This document shows, in pieces, positions 9,559-20,339 of a stretch of DNA of 64,000 bases. The position numbers were made by a program, and so were the translations under genes. This stretch comes from Citrobacter sp. MGH106 (GTDB lineage Bacteria > Pseudomonadota > Gammaproteobacteria > Enterobacterales > Enterobacteriaceae): the NCBI RefSeq assembly GCF_001037495.1, contig NZ_KQ089822.1, forward strand, positions 2,715,403 to 2,779,402, read 5' to 3'. How positions within the stretch are numbered: the stretch's first letter is position 1; every line of letters starts with the position of its first letter. The notes beneath the pieces are model-generated. The model saw nothing but the letters and a program-made list of their open reading frames with translations. It was not told where the DNA came from and searched no databases.

Positions 9559-10602
9559 TTACTTGCCCATCGATAAACTCTGCCGCTTCTTATCCAGCAT
9601 AGTGTGTGCCTTATCCATTCCCAGCATCCAGCGCCATATTGAGCAAGGATTTTGTGCAGCGCTGATATCCCAGGGGTCGTCGGGGTCTATCTGGCACATT
9701 GACTCTACCTCTGCCGTCCAGCGCGGAATTTTACTGGTGTACATGGCAAATACCCGGAATGGCCAGGCGGCGAGATACAGCACCATCAGGAATGGCACCA
9801 GAAACACTGGCGCACCATAGGTTGCGCTAAACATCAGATACCAGTAACCAAAAGAGACGCCCTCGCGTCGCCCTTCCACCGGAGGCATTATCTTCAGTAC
9901 TTCCGCCACGGCCTGCGGACCTTCTTCCATATAACGACGCACAAACTCCCAGTGCGGATATAGCTGCTCTCTGCTGCTGGCGGATACCGCCAGGTGAAGG
10001 TTTTCAGAACAGTTTTACGGTCTTCCGCTAATACGTGGCCCCGGATATCGTAATATTTCCGTTTAAATTTACGCTGAACATAGCATCCTGTAGTAAAAAA
10101 ATCTCATTCCAGCGCACGCTATAAACCTCACCATCAACGCTGAATACATGCACTAGCTGATGTTTACGGTCAAAACGTACCGGGTAATGTGTCCAGCGAA
10201 AACACTCGACTCGCATCAATTTAAGCATTCCCCATGCAAGTAGAAATGAAATAATCACCATAATTACCCCAAAGCTCCAAAAGAATGTATCACGTGCTCT
10301 TCCGGTCATAAGATCCTGAAACATCGTCAGAGAATAGCCCCCCCCCCCAGGAAAAAAGCAAAAAAAAACATCAGGGTTGGAACAGTAAGAAAACTCTTAA
10401 CAGAATAATATTTATCGACAATTTCAGCATAATTAGAACTTAGATGAACAACAGCAACATCATCCATTACTCGCCGCCCCTGAAGGTCTATTTCTTCATT
10501 CTGAAGTAGTTGATACTTCCGCTCATCATCTACGAGTTCAATATCAGGAAAACGATACTTAATATAACTTATCATTAATCCATCATAATCCATATCACAC
10601 AC
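9559..10602 (-). pseudogene. Frameshifted DUF6708-type membrane protein (second copy)
   Basis: Three consecutive open segments (10327-10602, 10028-10324, 9559-9942) align in order with the N-terminal, middle and C-terminal parts of the intact 348-residue protein immediately upstream. Shared landmarks are KYYS, the motif THYP[VI]RF, a W-N/K-[EG]-IF turn, PPVE[GK][RK]REG and AMYTSKIP/AMRTSKIP. The first break is at a run of 11 C (10338-10348; G11 in the coding strand). Counts of 9 or 12 G would join the first two segments in frame. Further frame changes near 10042 and near 9985-9990 separate DIRGHVLAED and HLAVSAS from the reading frame. It is therefore a decaying paralogue, possibly a former immunity gene. 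Confidence 0.8.
10338..10348 (-). repeat. Homopolymer tract C11/G11 inside the broken gene
   Basis: Eleven consecutive C on the plus strand (G11 in the coding strand) lie inside the DUF6708 pseudogene, ten bases from a second run, A9, at 10360-10368. Such tracts are prone to slipped-strand mutation, and also to sequencing error. Confidence 0.9.
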
Positions 10603-10631
10603 CTACCTGTATTATTCAGGAAAACTTCATC

Positions 10632-11678
10632 CTATTTACTGTAGCGTAAATCCAGCTTTGCTTTTATACACTCATAGGCCATCTTTTGGCGGGCATAGCG
10701 TGCTTCATAGACATCCCGTTTTTCATTAGCCAGCACATAGCGCCACAGGTGTTTCGGGTTGTTCGCTGCGCTGACATCAATGGGGTCATCGTGCTCAGAC
10801 TGGCAGGAATCCAGCACCTCCTGAGGCCACTGCGGTATTTTACTGGTGCGCATGGCGATATAGCGAGAAAAGCTGGCGAGAAGATCCAGTGGAAACATCA
10901 CCGGCAGAAAGATCCATTCCAGACGGGAGTTCATTTTCATCAGATACTGCAACCCGAAAATATACCCTTCCCTCTTTTTTTCTACCGGAGGGCATAGCGT
11001 GACAAGCTCCGAAAGCTCCTGTACGCAATCTTCTTCCATATAGCAACGGATAAACTCCCAGTACTCACCCAGCAACTTTTTGCCTGCCGTTAAAGAAACC
11101 GCCAAGCTAAAGGTGTCAATCACCGTTTCCCCATCTTCTGCCAGAATATGCCCGTCAATACCCCATTCACTGGTTCTTCCCAGAGACTTAGCCGGGGTAA
11201 AGAAAATACCCTTCCAGGGTACACTGAGTATTTCTCCGCTGACTTTATAGACATATACCATCTGATTTCTTCGGTTAAATCGAATCGGGTAATGCGTTTT
11301 TCTGAACCATTCCTTAATTAACAAACGGATTAAAAAAAATTCGATCACAGCAGTGAATGCTAACGCAATAAAACCTCCTATCAATGGGAAATTCCTATTG
11401 CCATATACGGTTTCAATAGTTGCATATCCAAAACCATACGCGACCATAACAAAAATTGAAAATGACAAAACAAATATCAATGAGCTAGACACACCAGTTC
11501 CAGAATAATATTTACAGACGGTTTCCAGATTGGTTGAGTTCATCCTGATAACAGAGGCTTCGTCATTGATGGTATTGACTCTGCGTCGTTTTCCCTGATA
11601 AAAACGGCCATTTTTTTCTTGATCCGTTAAGGGGCGGTTCAATTTATGGGCTGTGTACAGCCCCGTATAATTCATCAT
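10632..11678 (-). CDS. DUF6708-type membrane protein, candidate immunity to the adjacent effector
   Basis: The 348-residue protein has two hydrophobic segments (about residues 62-85 and 98-122). A hydrophilic domain with FRKTHYPIRFNRRNQMVYVY follows, and it ends in a charged region with TSKIPQWPQEV. I associate this pattern with the DUF6708 family found beside T6SS effectors. Its start lies on the stop of the effector gene (ATGATGA overlap; 11678 or 11675), so the two are co-translated. A membrane protein translated directly after a pore-forming effector fits an immunity protein, but this is inference from context. A broken second copy follows after 29 bp. Confidence 0.75.
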   Translation of the reverse strand: MMNYTGLYTAHKLNRPLTDQEKNGRFYQGKRRRVNTINDEASVIRMNSTNLETVCKYYSGTGVSSSLIFVLSFSIFVMVAYGFGYATIETVYGNRNFPLIGGFIALAFTAVIEFFLIRLLIKEWFRKTHYPIRFNRRNQMVYVYKVSGEILSVPWKGIFFTPAKSLGRTSEWGIDGHILAEDGETVIDTFSLAVSLTAGKKLLGEYWEFIRCYMEEDCVQELSELVTLCPPVEKKREGYIFGLQYLMKMNSRLEWIFLPVMFPLDLLASFSRYIAMRTSKIPQWPQEVLDSCQSEHDDPIDVSAANNPKHLWRYVLANEKRDVYEARYARQKMAYECIKAKLDLRYSK

Positions 11679-14257
11679 GCTGCAGCATCTCCCTGTTGCA
11701 TCAGTTTATTAAAGGAATCCATTTCTGCTGTCTCCGGCATGATTTCTGGAATGTCTTTATCATCAACCGGGATTTGGCGCCACCACATAGACGCCAACCA
11801 CTTTTGTATTTTATCCTTCTCTTTTGATGCAAAAAAAATCGCCGCACCAAAAACGAGCGCCAGGCAAACGATGATTCCCAGCGGACCCAATGTCAACCAT
11901 CCCATCGCGGCAACCCAAAGGAAAGTTCCACCAGTCGTAGATGCCAGATAAGCAATGCCCATCCCCAAACTACCATTCGATTTTATTAATAGTTCATCAA
12001 CCGCATGCCATGCATCAAATAATACAGCAACCACCCCTGCAGCAGCACCAATCCGCATCACTCCACGTAATGCAGTTGAAATAAATCGTTCCACCCCAGT
12101 CCCAAACTGTATCCGGACAATACCCCGTAACCGAATCAACCTGAAATTTCGCCAGACATTATTCAGCACTTCCGCCGAAGCACCAATGGAGGAGACGATA
12201 TTGGCGACAAATTTACTCCCTCCTTCAAAGCCTTCAGGTAAGCCGCTGCCAATAACTGCATTCCACTGCAGCGCCATCGACAGCGTGCATCCGGCAAAGG
12301 GGATTGAAGTGGTGGCATCGCTTGCCAGCCTGTGGGTGGACATCCCTTTGGCGATGGAAAGCTTATCCCGCCAGTATTTTGGAAAAACCGACTCATTGAT
12401 TTCTTCAACCGAGTGAATTGTTCTGGCTGCCGCCTGAGCCCGGCCCTCCAGCGGCGATGAGGCCAGCTGTTTTGCTTCGTCTGCATCGATCATCACGATA
12501 AAACGGCTTTGCTGCTGCCCTTCTACCGCCGACCCTGAAATTTTCATTCGCCGCATCTCGATGTCAACGTAGTGGCGCAAACGATCTTTGGCAACCCGGC
12601 CTTCCTGATCCGTCAACCCGGCCAGTTGTTCCAAAACGGCTTTGACAAAATACTTTCGTTCACCGGTCAGGCTCACTGTTTTCAGAGCATGTCCAGTAGA
12701 AGAGGCCAGCGCAATCAGCGCAGGCATCAGAATGCCATCAACCGATTTACGCGTTACAGCCAGTAGGACGCTGCTGATGGTACTGAGATAAGTTTCCATC
12801 ACCAGGTGAATCCCTTCCTTCATATGGCCTGTAATATCTTTAAAGCCATCCGCAAGTTTATCCCAGGGCAGATCGTCGTAACGGCTGACTGACAGAGCAC
12901 TGTTGACTTGCTGTGCCCAGGCCGTGTTATTCATTACCGTAGCACGCAGCAATATGTTGGTTGCTGTTATCGACGGTTGTGCTAACTGCTCAGAGAGATA
13001 CTCAGATGCCCCTTTTTTATCCTGCATGCCGCTCACGCAGTCCTGTACGGCCTGAATAAACACGCCGCCGCTTGCAGTATCCCGCGGATCGAAATTGTGA
13101 TTCAGGTAATCCAGCAAACACTGGCTTTTAAGCCACCCCAGATACATGACCACCATCGGCGACACGACCCTATGATCATACGCCTCCAGCGCTTTTTTAA
13201 AACCCGCCAGAAAGGCATTCTGTTTAGCGCGATCGATGTATTTTTCGTAAGGAGACCAGCGCTCCGCCACCGTGGATGCTAATACCTGATCATTGAGTGT
13301 ATGCAGGCTGTCTGCCTGTGACGGTTGGGACGGGATCATAATGCCACCGGTTGTTTCCCATCCGTAGCGTACCTGATTCTCTGTTCTTTCATTCTGATCC
13401 AGCAGGTCGCGTTCGAACTGGGTACACATGGCATCATGGAGCCCTGAAAGGGCCGAGGAGAGCGCCAGGCCGCGTACATACTTCGCGTTGTTACTGAAAT
13501 TTTTATCCAGCCGCCAGTTGCATAACGAGGAAATCTCCTGCGTTACCGCGACCGGATCATCAAGTACAATGATCCCACCTTTCCCCGGTGATAAAGACTC
13601 TGCCGCCATGATCATATTGGTTCCCTCAAGCGCATGCGCTTTCTTCCAGTACAGAGGGGTCCATTGTTTGATGTCACATCGATCCGCGCTGGCGCAATAT
13701 TCCGCAACCGTCCCCGATAGCCCGGTAATATTCGTTACGTTTTCCGCACTGCCACTGTTAACCCATCTATCCAGATCAAAACGCTGCATGTACTGAGCTC
13801 GATACCCGGCGTCTTCGTGCTTTTTGCGAACAGCCTCCGTCCACTCCACTTCGCTCCAGGCAAACCAGTACACGCCGTTTTTATAGGGTGGCGGTAAAAG
13901 TGGCAAAGTGATCAATGATGCAGCGGCCAGTTCAGCAGGTTCAGTAATGCAGGGCCTTGTTTTCCCACTAGCCACCGCAGGGGGAACACTGCCTTCTTCA
14001 GGCAAGGGATAATAATAGCCTTCCTGGGTGGTGAAATAATTTATCCAGCTTCCTGCTTGTTCATTCCAGATATAGAGAAATCCTTCACGCAGAAGCCGGG
14101 TTGTGTAAGCTGTTTCCCCCTGAGCAGCCACTGTTGGAGCAGTGAACGAAGATGGAAAATCTGGAACATTATCTTCGATGCCTTTAACCCCCGCACGAAC
14201 AGGCAATAGCGCAAGACCGCTACGACGACAGAAATTACAACCCTTGCTCTGGCTCAT
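11675..14257 (-). CDS. VasX-like T6SS pore-forming effector
   Basis: The 860-residue protein begins with GCNFCRRSGLALLPVRAGV, which is typical of the VasX N-terminal region, and continues with TRLLREGFLYIWNE. The C-terminal part (about residues 735-815) contains two or three strongly hydrophobic stretches with many Gly and Ala residues, as expected for a colicin-like membrane-inserting domain. Effectors of this type are loaded on VgrG through a DUF4123 chaperone and depolarise target cell membranes. The neighbours agree: DUF4123 is 5 bp upstream and a putative immunity protein overlaps its stop. The exact toxic activity is inferred from the family and from hydrophobicity. Confidence 0.82.
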   Translation of the reverse strand: MSQSKGCNFCRRSGLALLPVRAGVKGIEDNVPDFPSSFTAPTVAAQGETAYTTRLLREGFLYIWNEQAGSWINYFTTQEGYYYPLPEEGSVPPAVASGKTRPCITEPAELAAASLITLPLLPPPYKNGVYWFAWSEVEWTEAVRKKHEDAGYRAQYMQRFDLDRWVNSGSAENVTNITGLSGTVAEYCASADRCDIKQWTPLYWKKAHALEGTNMIMAAESLSPGKGGIIVLDDPVAVTQEISSLCNWRLDKNFSNNAKYVRGLALSSALSGLHDAMCTQFERDLLDQNERTENQVRYGWETTGGIMIPSQPSQADSLHTLNDQVLASTVAERWSPYEKYIDRAKQNAFLAGFKKALEAYDHRVVSPMVVMYLGWLKSQCLLDYLNHNFDPRDTASGGVFIQAVQDCVSGMQDKKGASEYLSEQLAQPSITATNILLRATVMNNTAWAQQVNSALSVSRYDDLPWDKLADGFKDITGHMKEGIHLVMETYLSTISSVLLAVTRKSVDGILMPALIALASSTGHALKTVSLTGERKYFVKAVLEQLAGLTDQEGRVAKDRLRHYVDIEMRRMKISGSAVEGQQQSRFIVMIDADEAKQLASSPLEGRAQAAARTIHSVEEINESVFPKYWRDKLSIAKGMSTHRLASDATTSIPFAGCTLSMALQWNAVIGSGLPEGFEGGSKFVANIVSSIGASAEVLNNVWRNFRLIRLRGIVRIQFGTGVERFISTALRGVMRIGAAAGVVAVLFDAWHAVDELLIKSNGSLGMGIAYLASTTGGTFLWVAAMGWLTLGPLGIIVCLALVFGAAIFFASKEKDKIQKWLASMWWRQIPVDDKDIPEIMPETAEMDSFNKLMQQGDAAA

Positions 14258-14262
14258 AATGA

Positions 14263-15123
14263 TTATCCCTTATTGATCTTTTTTGCTGTTTCTTCCATAA
14301 CAAGCTGCCACTTTTCCTGATCCCAGCTTCGGGTAATCTGCCGATACATTCCCGGAGTATTCCTGCTGTCTTCTAACAGGACGGTGATAAATTTGGAGTA
14401 ATAGAAGTCTTTGCCATACTGAATGCCATCACAGGCAAATTTACACAGATCGGTAGGATCGCTAAGCCAGCCTTCACCGACCGTGAGTAACTGGAAAATA
14501 TCCCGGCTTTGCTGCTGCCGCTGAAGCATATCTTCAGCAGGGGAAATACGTGCCAGTACATCATTAATCAGTCCAATTTTCTGAATACATGCAAACCATT
14601 GATTCTTGTCCTGTATCGCTGGTTCTGGAACCGTATTTTCACTAAAAGAAAGCGTGTGCCATTGCCAGTTAATACAGAATGTCCAGTCAGTGAGGTCATG
14701 AGCATTTAATAAATTGGACAAACTCCATGCATCCATAATCCAGCTAAGATGAAAGAGCACTCGCGGATCGTAATATCGCAGAATATGCTTTTGACGCTGC
14801 TGATCGTTGATAAATAATGAATTCATCAGATGATGTCTGACGACGGCTTCTGGTTGATCACTTTTAAGCAACAGAAAGTATGAAGGTTGTACAGTCTCAT
14901 ACGACTGCCGGAATCGGCTTTCCACCCAGTCCCATTCCGCTGACGACAAGGAGTTTAGTGATAGCAACCATGGGTACAGATGAGCCTGAGCGGTAGTCAG
15001 CGGAGTAACCAATTCAATGAGCGGTAAAGTATCAAGGACATTACTCACACGCATCCGATCAATGACCAAATATTGATGTTCCGTTAGTGTCAAAGCTTCA
15101 TCCCGAAAAAGTCTTGTTATCAT
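14263..15123 (-). CDS. DUF4123 effector-loading chaperone (Tap/TEC type)
   Basis: The 286-residue protein contains the DUF4123 pattern: an N-terminal YLVIDRMR strand, then LSSAEWDWVESRFRQSYE, and FLLLKSD followed by RYYDPRVLFHL, the conserved RYYDPRV core of the family. These cytoplasmic adaptors hold a specific effector and hand it to the VgrG C-terminus. It lies between vgrG (10 bp upstream) and the VasX-like effector (5 bp downstream), the classical order for a cargo module. Confidence 0.9.
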   Translation of the reverse strand: MITRLFRDEALTLTEHQYLVIDRMRVSNVLDTLPLIELVTPLTTAQAHLYPWLLSLNSLSSAEWDWVESRFRQSYETVQPSYFLLLKSDQPEAVVRHHLMNSLFINDQQRQKHILRYYDPRVLFHLSWIMDAWSLSNLLNAHDLTDWTFCINWQWHTLSFSENTVPEPAIQDKNQWFACIQKIGLINDVLARISPAEDMLQRQQQSRDIFQLLTVGEGWLSDPTDLCKFACDGIQYGKDFYYSKFITVLLEDSRNTPGMYRQITRSWDQEKWQLVMEETAKKINKG

Positions 15124-15133
15124 GGCTAAATTC

Positions 15134-17506
15134 TCAACTCATTGGGACAGTTGCGCTGCCCTGTACAGCAGCATCCGTTGCAGCATTTTCACAGGCCGTA
15201 AACCCTGGATAGGTTGCATTCAGTTTTGCCGCCCCTGCATAATCAAAGTTGGCGCTCTTTACCTTGAAATCACCGCCCGTTCCATTTTCTATCTTTCCGG
15301 CATCCAGCGTGATATATGAGCCACCGCATTGCAGCGTGATTTTCTTTTTCGCGGTGATCAGTATTTCATCATCCGTACTGGTGATGGTGATCCCTTTTTT
15401 AGCGGTAATTTCAGCGGCATCGGTTTGTGCCTGAATAACGACTTTTCCTGTTGCTGCCACCAGCTTCATACCCAGCTCGTGCACAAATAATGTCATGCCA
15501 CGTTTTGCTGCCAGTGCCATACGCTTGAGAGATGAGATCTCCGTATTACCACCTGCCGTTAATATCTGATTCTGGTTAGCGCTAAGCTGAATTTGTTGTG
15601 GGGTAGAAAGCGCAATCCCGCCCGGCGCGCCTGCAACGATAACGGGTTGTTGTAGAGAGTCGACACTCTGTTTTAAAAAGCCCTGCTGAGTGCTTTTGTC
15701 CAGTGGTTCCAGTTTTGCTGTTTGCATCAATTCGGACAGTGAGTCCACCAGCGCCAGCGCATCCGAGAGTTGCTGCTTAATCTCATCCATACTGAGTTGC
15801 TGAGCCATCGCTTTAGGTTGCCCCTGTGATGTCAGCAATAAGCCTTTGCCACCACGTACAGCAACCCAATCGTCAGTACGGAGTTCCGCACCCTCACCGC
15901 GCTGTTGTTTTTCGGCATCGACTAAATGACCAAGATTGAGCTGGCTCTTGCCGCCGTACTCCGTGCTGACTTTGATATGCTCTTTGCCGCGCTCATCATC
16001 AAGGCGGATTTTGTTGTTCGCCGGCGTGCGCAGGACGTTACGTTTGTAGTTGCGGATGGTGACGTGGTCGCCGTGAGCCGAGTCGTGCAGCACGCCGGAA
16101 ATGTACGGCCTGTCCGGGTTACCGTCCTCAAAGCCAATCGCCACTTCGGTGCCCGCCAGCAGCGGCAGGTGCAGACCGTAGGTGTCTCCGGCATACGGGC
16201 GGGACTGACGCACCCACAGGCTCTCAAACCCGGTCTCCCAGTTGTCGCGGTCAAACAGCATGTTGACGCGGTAGCGACCGTCTTTATCAATATGCCCGTA
16301 GGTGTCATTTTCGGTGGTACTGGTGACGCGGGCCGGTAAGGTCCCGGCCATCACCGGGCGTGTGCCAGGTTCAGGACGGAAACCAAAATCCGAGCTGTCC
16401 GGGATACCGTCAAACCTGACGCCGAAGTCCTCGTCTCGCCGCGCATGGCTGTGCATCGCCGTGACGACCACACCCTGACTGAACACCTCTGCCACCTCAA
16501 AACCGCCGGTGACTTTCAGTACCTGCCCCGGGGAAAGCGTCGGACAACTGGTGACAGCCCGGGTCTGCGTCTGGGCATTCAGGTAACGCTCATGACGAAT
16601 GCGGGCATAAAACGCCCCGGTCTCCGGGGACGGATTGCGGTCGTATGTGCTGCCCGGCGTCAGGTAGTTGTCAGCATAGTGATACGCATCACCGTAGGTG
16701 GTGGTGTCCCCGCGGGTCGCATCGACCTGCGTGTTCATGTCTTCTGTGGCCTGGCGGTAGTTGTAGTCGCGGGTACTGACCTGTTTTTGCACCACGTGGT
16801 GATGGCTCTCCATTCCCCACACCGAGTCCACGCCTTCTGAATGCTGGCCTGACGGCGGGACCGATGGCAGCGTCAGGCCTTTCTCGTACCCCTGCTGGCT
16901 GTCGTAAAACTCCACCACGTCGATGTTCAGGCGCGTGTCGGTGGTGAAGCGGAACCAGATGCCGACCTCACCCAGCAGGCGGGTGATAAAGTGCAGGTCG
17001 TCCTCACCGTACTGCATGACCTGTTCCCGGCGCGGGTACTCTCTGGTCAGTGTGAACAGGAAATCCTGGCCGCGCATGTTGTGGCGCTCACGCAGAATTT
17101 TTTCCACAATTTGCGGGACCGACATATCCTGGTAAATGGCGTTCTGGCGAGAACGTTCGAGCAGCGCCAGGCGCGGCTGAAGCGTCAGGGCGTAATGGGT
17201 TTCATCTTTAGAGGTGCTGAGACGTTCAAAGCCGCTCACCACCCCCTGAATGACGCGCACCGGCTGCTGTATTTTAATACCGTAGCCCTGGTCAACCGGC
17301 GCCTGCAGCGTCAGTGAACCGGCCTTCATCAGCATCATCTCTTTGCTGATGGCATGGTCTGCACTGGTGAATTCAATACGGTAGCGGAACGGCGTGCTCA
17401 GGGCTTCATCGCCTTCAAACGCCAGTACATCGGGTTCTGACTCACAGCCTTTTACTGACAGCAGATGGTGGTTATGGCTGAATCTTATCGGGAGATTACT
17501 GCTCAT
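15134..17506 (-). CDS. vgrG: VgrG spike protein with DUF2345 extension
   Basis: The 790-residue protein has the gp27-like module (about 1-370, with EYPRREQVMQYGEDDLHFI), the gp5 OB fold (about 400-480, with WVRQSRPYAGDTYG and AGTEVAIGFEDGNPDRPYI), and a repetitive beta-helical region. A DUF2345 segment (about 560-740) and a short tail follow. It trimerises to form the puncturing spike at the tip of the Hcp tube. No toxin domain is fused. Its start overlaps the clpV stop by four bases (ATGA). The cargo for the tail is presumably the VasX-like effector delivered by the DUF4123 protein next door. Confidence 0.96.
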   Translation of the reverse strand: MSSNLPIRFSHNHHLLSVKGCESEPDVLAFEGDEALSTPFRYRIEFTSADHAISKEMMLMKAGSLTLQAPVDQGYGIKIQQPVRVIQGVVSGFERLSTSKDETHYALTLQPRLALLERSRQNAIYQDMSVPQIVEKILRERHNMRGQDFLFTLTREYPRREQVMQYGEDDLHFITRLLGEVGIWFRFTTDTRLNIDVVEFYDSQQGYEKGLTLPSVPPSGQHSEGVDSVWGMESHHHVVQKQVSTRDYNYRQATEDMNTQVDATRGDTTTYGDAYHYADNYLTPGSTYDRNPSPETGAFYARIRHERYLNAQTQTRAVTSCPTLSPGQVLKVTGGFEVAEVFSQGVVVTAMHSHARRDEDFGVRFDGIPDSSDFGFRPEPGTRPVMAGTLPARVTSTTENDTYGHIDKDGRYRVNMLFDRDNWETGFESLWVRQSRPYAGDTYGLHLPLLAGTEVAIGFEDGNPDRPYISGVLHDSAHGDHVTIRNYKRNVLRTPANNKIRLDDERGKEHIKVSTEYGGKSQLNLGHLVDAEKQQRGEGAELRTDDWVAVRGGKGLLLTSQGQPKAMAQQLSMDEIKQQLSDALALVDSLSELMQTAKLEPLDKSTQQGFLKQSVDSLQQPVIVAGAPGGIALSTPQQIQLSANQNQILTAGGNTEISSLKRMALAAKRGMTLFVHELGMKLVAATGKVVIQAQTDAAEITAKKGITITSTDDEILITAKKKITLQCGGSYITLDAGKIENGTGGDFKVKSANFDYAGAAKLNATYPGFTACENAATDAAVQGSATVPMS

Positions 17507-20157
17507 GCGCTCACTCCTTGTGTGCGGTCAAACTCCAGCCCAATCCCCTCTTCTTCACTCCAGGTAAGGCGTAATGACTGCGGTTTTTGTTTTGCGGCCA
17601 TGTGGGTCAGCAACTGCTGGCTCAGCACCGGTAAAATCTGCTGGTTAAGCAGGCTGTCGACATTACGAGCCCCAGTATCCGGCAACAGGCAAGCAGCGGT
17701 CAACGCATCGTACAAATTCTCGTCGATATGCGTGTTCAAGCCATAGTGGCGCTTCAGACGCTGACTGACCTGGCCGAGTTTCATCTCGACAATGGTGCGC
17801 ATCGCAGTCTCACTCAGCGGTCGGTAAATCACTGTCTGGAAACGCGCCAACAAGGCAGGCTGGAAGTGGTCGCGCAGAACAGGACGCAGCAGTTCCTGTA
17901 CATCGCTTTCAGTCGCACCCGGTTGCTCATCCAGCAACTGCATCAGAGGGTCACTGCCGAGGTTGGAGGTCATCAGGATAACGGTGTTACGGAAGTCGAT
18001 TTCACGCCCTTCGCCGTCGCGCATAAAGCCGCGGTCGAAGACCTGATAGAACAGGTTCATGACGTCGCGGTGGGCTTTTTCCACCTCATCGAGCAACACC
18101 ACGCTGTACGGGCGCTTACGCACCGCTTCGGTCAGAATACCGCCCTGCCCGTAGCCGACGTAACCCGGAGGCGAACCCTTCAGCTGGGAAACCGTGTGCG
18201 GCTCCTGGTATTCCGACAGGTTGATGGTAATAAGGGATTTTTCGCCGCCGTACAGCACATCTGCGAGCGCCAGTGCGGTCTCAGTTTTGCCGACGCCGCT
18301 CGGGCCGACCAGCAGGAATACACCCTGCGGGCCGTTCTCAGACGTCAGGCCGGTTTTGGCCGCACGCAGACGCTGAGCGATGGCAGTGAGGGAAAGATCC
18401 TGTCCTACGACGCGGCTGCCGATTTCATTTTCGAGCGTCAACAGTTCAGCCTGTTCGTCTTTCATCAGGGAAGACAATGGCACGCCCGTCCAGTCCGCAA
18501 TCACGTTGGCGACCGTGCGGGTGTCGACATCCACCTGCACCAGCACATCCCCCTGCTGTTCCTGCTCCAGTTGCTGTTGAAGCGCAAGCATTTCAGCCTG
18601 ATTGCTGATGTCCTGACGACTGACTAATAACTGTTGCGCCAGCGTTTGTTCTTTGCTGAAGCGGCTTTCCTGCTCCTGAAGTCGGTTTTCCAGTTCCGTA
18701 CGCTGCTGCTCTATAACACTCAGACGATCGCCATGCCGGTTGCAACCGGCCGCAATATCCTCCAGCAGCGCCTGCTCTTCAAATTCCAGCGCCGTCAGAC
18801 GGGCTTTCAGGCGCACAATGGCTTCAGGGACTGTATCAAGGCTCATGCGCACGCGAGCGGCTGCCGTGTCCAGCAGGTCAACCGCTTTGTCCGGCAACTG
18901 ACGTCCCGTCAGATAGCGACGCGACAGCGTGACGGCGGCTCGGACCGCGTCGTCGGTAATGTGTACGTTATGGTGTTCTGCATAGCGGGATTTCAGGCCA
19001 CGCAGCATCAGACACGCAGTGTCGTCGTCCGGCTCATCGACTTTCACCATCTGGAAGCGGCGCTCCAGTGCCGCATCACGCTCAAAGTACTGCTTGTATT
19101 CGCTCCAGGTGGTGGCGGCAATAGTACGCAACTCACCACGCGCCAGAGCCGGTTTCAGCAGGTTGGCTGCATCAGCGCCACCAGCCTGATTACCGGCCCC
19201 GATGATGGTGTGCGCTTCGTCAATAAACAGCAGAATAGGCACCGGTGACTGCTGTACGGCATCGATGACGTTTTTAAGACGCTGTTCAAATTCCCCCTTC
19301 ACGCCGGCCCCCGCCTGCAACAGACCAAGGTCGAGGGTCCGCAGGATAACCGGTTTGAGCGATGTCGGCACATTCCCTTCGGCAATGCGCAGCGCCAGGC
19401 CTTCCACCAGCGCGGTTTTACCGACACCCGGGTCACCGACCAGGATCGGGTTGTTCTTACGACGACGCGAGAGAATATCCACCATCTGGCGAATTTCCGT
19501 ATCACGGCCAAACACCGGATCGATTTTGCCTTCCTTCGCTTTGGCGGTAACATCGAGGGTGAATTTGTCCAGCGCGTTCTGCAAGGCCGGATTGAGTTCA
19601 CCTTCTTTCAGATCTGCCCCAACCGGGCGACCAGCAAATTCCACCTCGCCGCCGTGACTCTGCGCCAGTTCGGCTTCAAGCTGCACGTCCGGACGTTCGT
19701 CTGATTGTGCATCCAGCAGCGGACGCAGACGTTCCATCTGGCTTTGCCCCAGCGTCAGCAGCGGCCACAGACCATCGCAACGAACCAGTTTGGGTTTATC
19801 AACCAGCGCCATCAACAAATGGATGCTGCGAATGTGCTCTTCCCCGGCCAGTGATGCCAGCAGCCAGGCTTCCTGCAGCAGTGTCTGGATACTTGCCGAG
19901 AGTTGCGGGCGGCTACGTACCGAACGGGGCTGTTTCTCCAGCCAGCCGAGCAAATCCTGCCATAGCGCATCCATATCCCATTCGTAACGGCGCGCCAGTA
20001 CGGTGAGGTCGCCTTCGCCCTGCTCCAGCAGCTTCAGCAGCCAGTGCTCCGGCAGAATTTCTGCATGGGCGCGGATCTGACAGAGCGAAGCCGCCCCTTC
20101 CATCGCACGGGCACAGTAAGGGTTCAGACGTCGCAGCAGGATGGCTGGATTTTCCAT
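17503..20157 (-). CDS. clpV: T6SS sheath-recycling ATPase ClpV (TssH)
   Basis: This AAA+ protein of 884 residues has two nucleotide-binding domains: Walker A motifs GDPGVGKT (about residue 240) and GPSGVGKT (about 619), with DEAH and DEVEKAH Walker B motifs. A ClpN domain at the N-terminus recognises the contracted sheath subunit TssC. ClpV unfolds contracted sheath in the cytoplasm so that the subunits can be reused. I chose the ATG at 20157 ([15 protein letters not shown]) because the family starts with this sequence and a purine-rich AGAGAGAG precedes it. An ATG 30 bp upstream gives a non-conserved extension. Confidence 0.96.
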   Translation of the reverse strand: MENPAILLRRLNPYCARAMEGAASLCQIRAHAEILPEHWLLKLLEQGEGDLTVLARRYEWDMDALWQDLLGWLEKQPRSVRSRPQLSASIQTLLQEAWLLASLAGEEHIRSIHLLMALVDKPKLVRCDGLWPLLTLGQSQMERLRPLLDAQSDERPDVQLEAELAQSHGGEVEFAGRPVGADLKEGELNPALQNALDKFTLDVTAKAKEGKIDPVFGRDTEIRQMVDILSRRRKNNPILVGDPGVGKTALVEGLALRIAEGNVPTSLKPVILRTLDLGLLQAGAGVKGEFEQRLKNVIDAVQQSPVPILLFIDEAHTIIGAGNQAGGADAANLLKPALARGELRTIAATTWSEYKQYFERDAALERRFQMVKVDEPDDDTACLMLRGLKSRYAEHHNVHITDDAVRAAVTLSRRYLTGRQLPDKAVDLLDTAAARVRMSLDTVPEAIVRLKARLTALEFEEQALLEDIAAGCNRHGDRLSVIEQQRTELENRLQEQESRFSKEQTLAQQLLVSRQDISNQAEMLALQQQLEQEQQGDVLVQVDVDTRTVANVIADWTGVPLSSLMKDEQAELLTLENEIGSRVVGQDLSLTAIAQRLRAAKTGLTSENGPQGVFLLVGPSGVGKTETALALADVLYGGEKSLITINLSEYQEPHTVSQLKGSPPGYVGYGQGGILTEAVRKRPYSVVLLDEVEKAHRDVMNLFYQVFDRGFMRDGEGREIDFRNTVILMTSNLGSDPLMQLLDEQPGATESDVQELLRPVLRDHFQPALLARFQTVIYRPLSETAMRTIVEMKLGQVSQRLKRHYGLNTHIDENLYDALTAACLLPDTGARNVDSLLNQQILPVLSQQLLTHMAAKQKPQSLRLTWSEEEGIGLEFDRTQGVSA

Positions 20158-20295
20158 GACTCTCTCTCTTTGTCGGTTCCTGGACACGCTACCGCCCCTC
20201 GCTGTTTCCCGTTAAGGGGACCAAAGCGCATACGGTCAGGCAGGCAGATTGTGGGTTTCTTTGCTGAAAGCCCGCTCGTTGCAGACATTCAGCAA

Positions 20296-20326
20296 AGAAG
20301 AAAAAGCGGGCAGAATGGGCTGCCCG
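20296..20326 (-). terminator. Rho-independent terminator after hcp
   Basis: On the minus strand the arms CGGGCAG (20326-20320) and CTGCCCG (20313-20307) form a 7-bp GC-rich stem followed directly by CTTTTTCTTC. It lies downstream of hcp and the ERIC element and before clpV, so it would reduce read-through from hcp into clpV. Confidence 0.7.
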
Positions 20327-20339
20327 TCAGGCTGTTACT

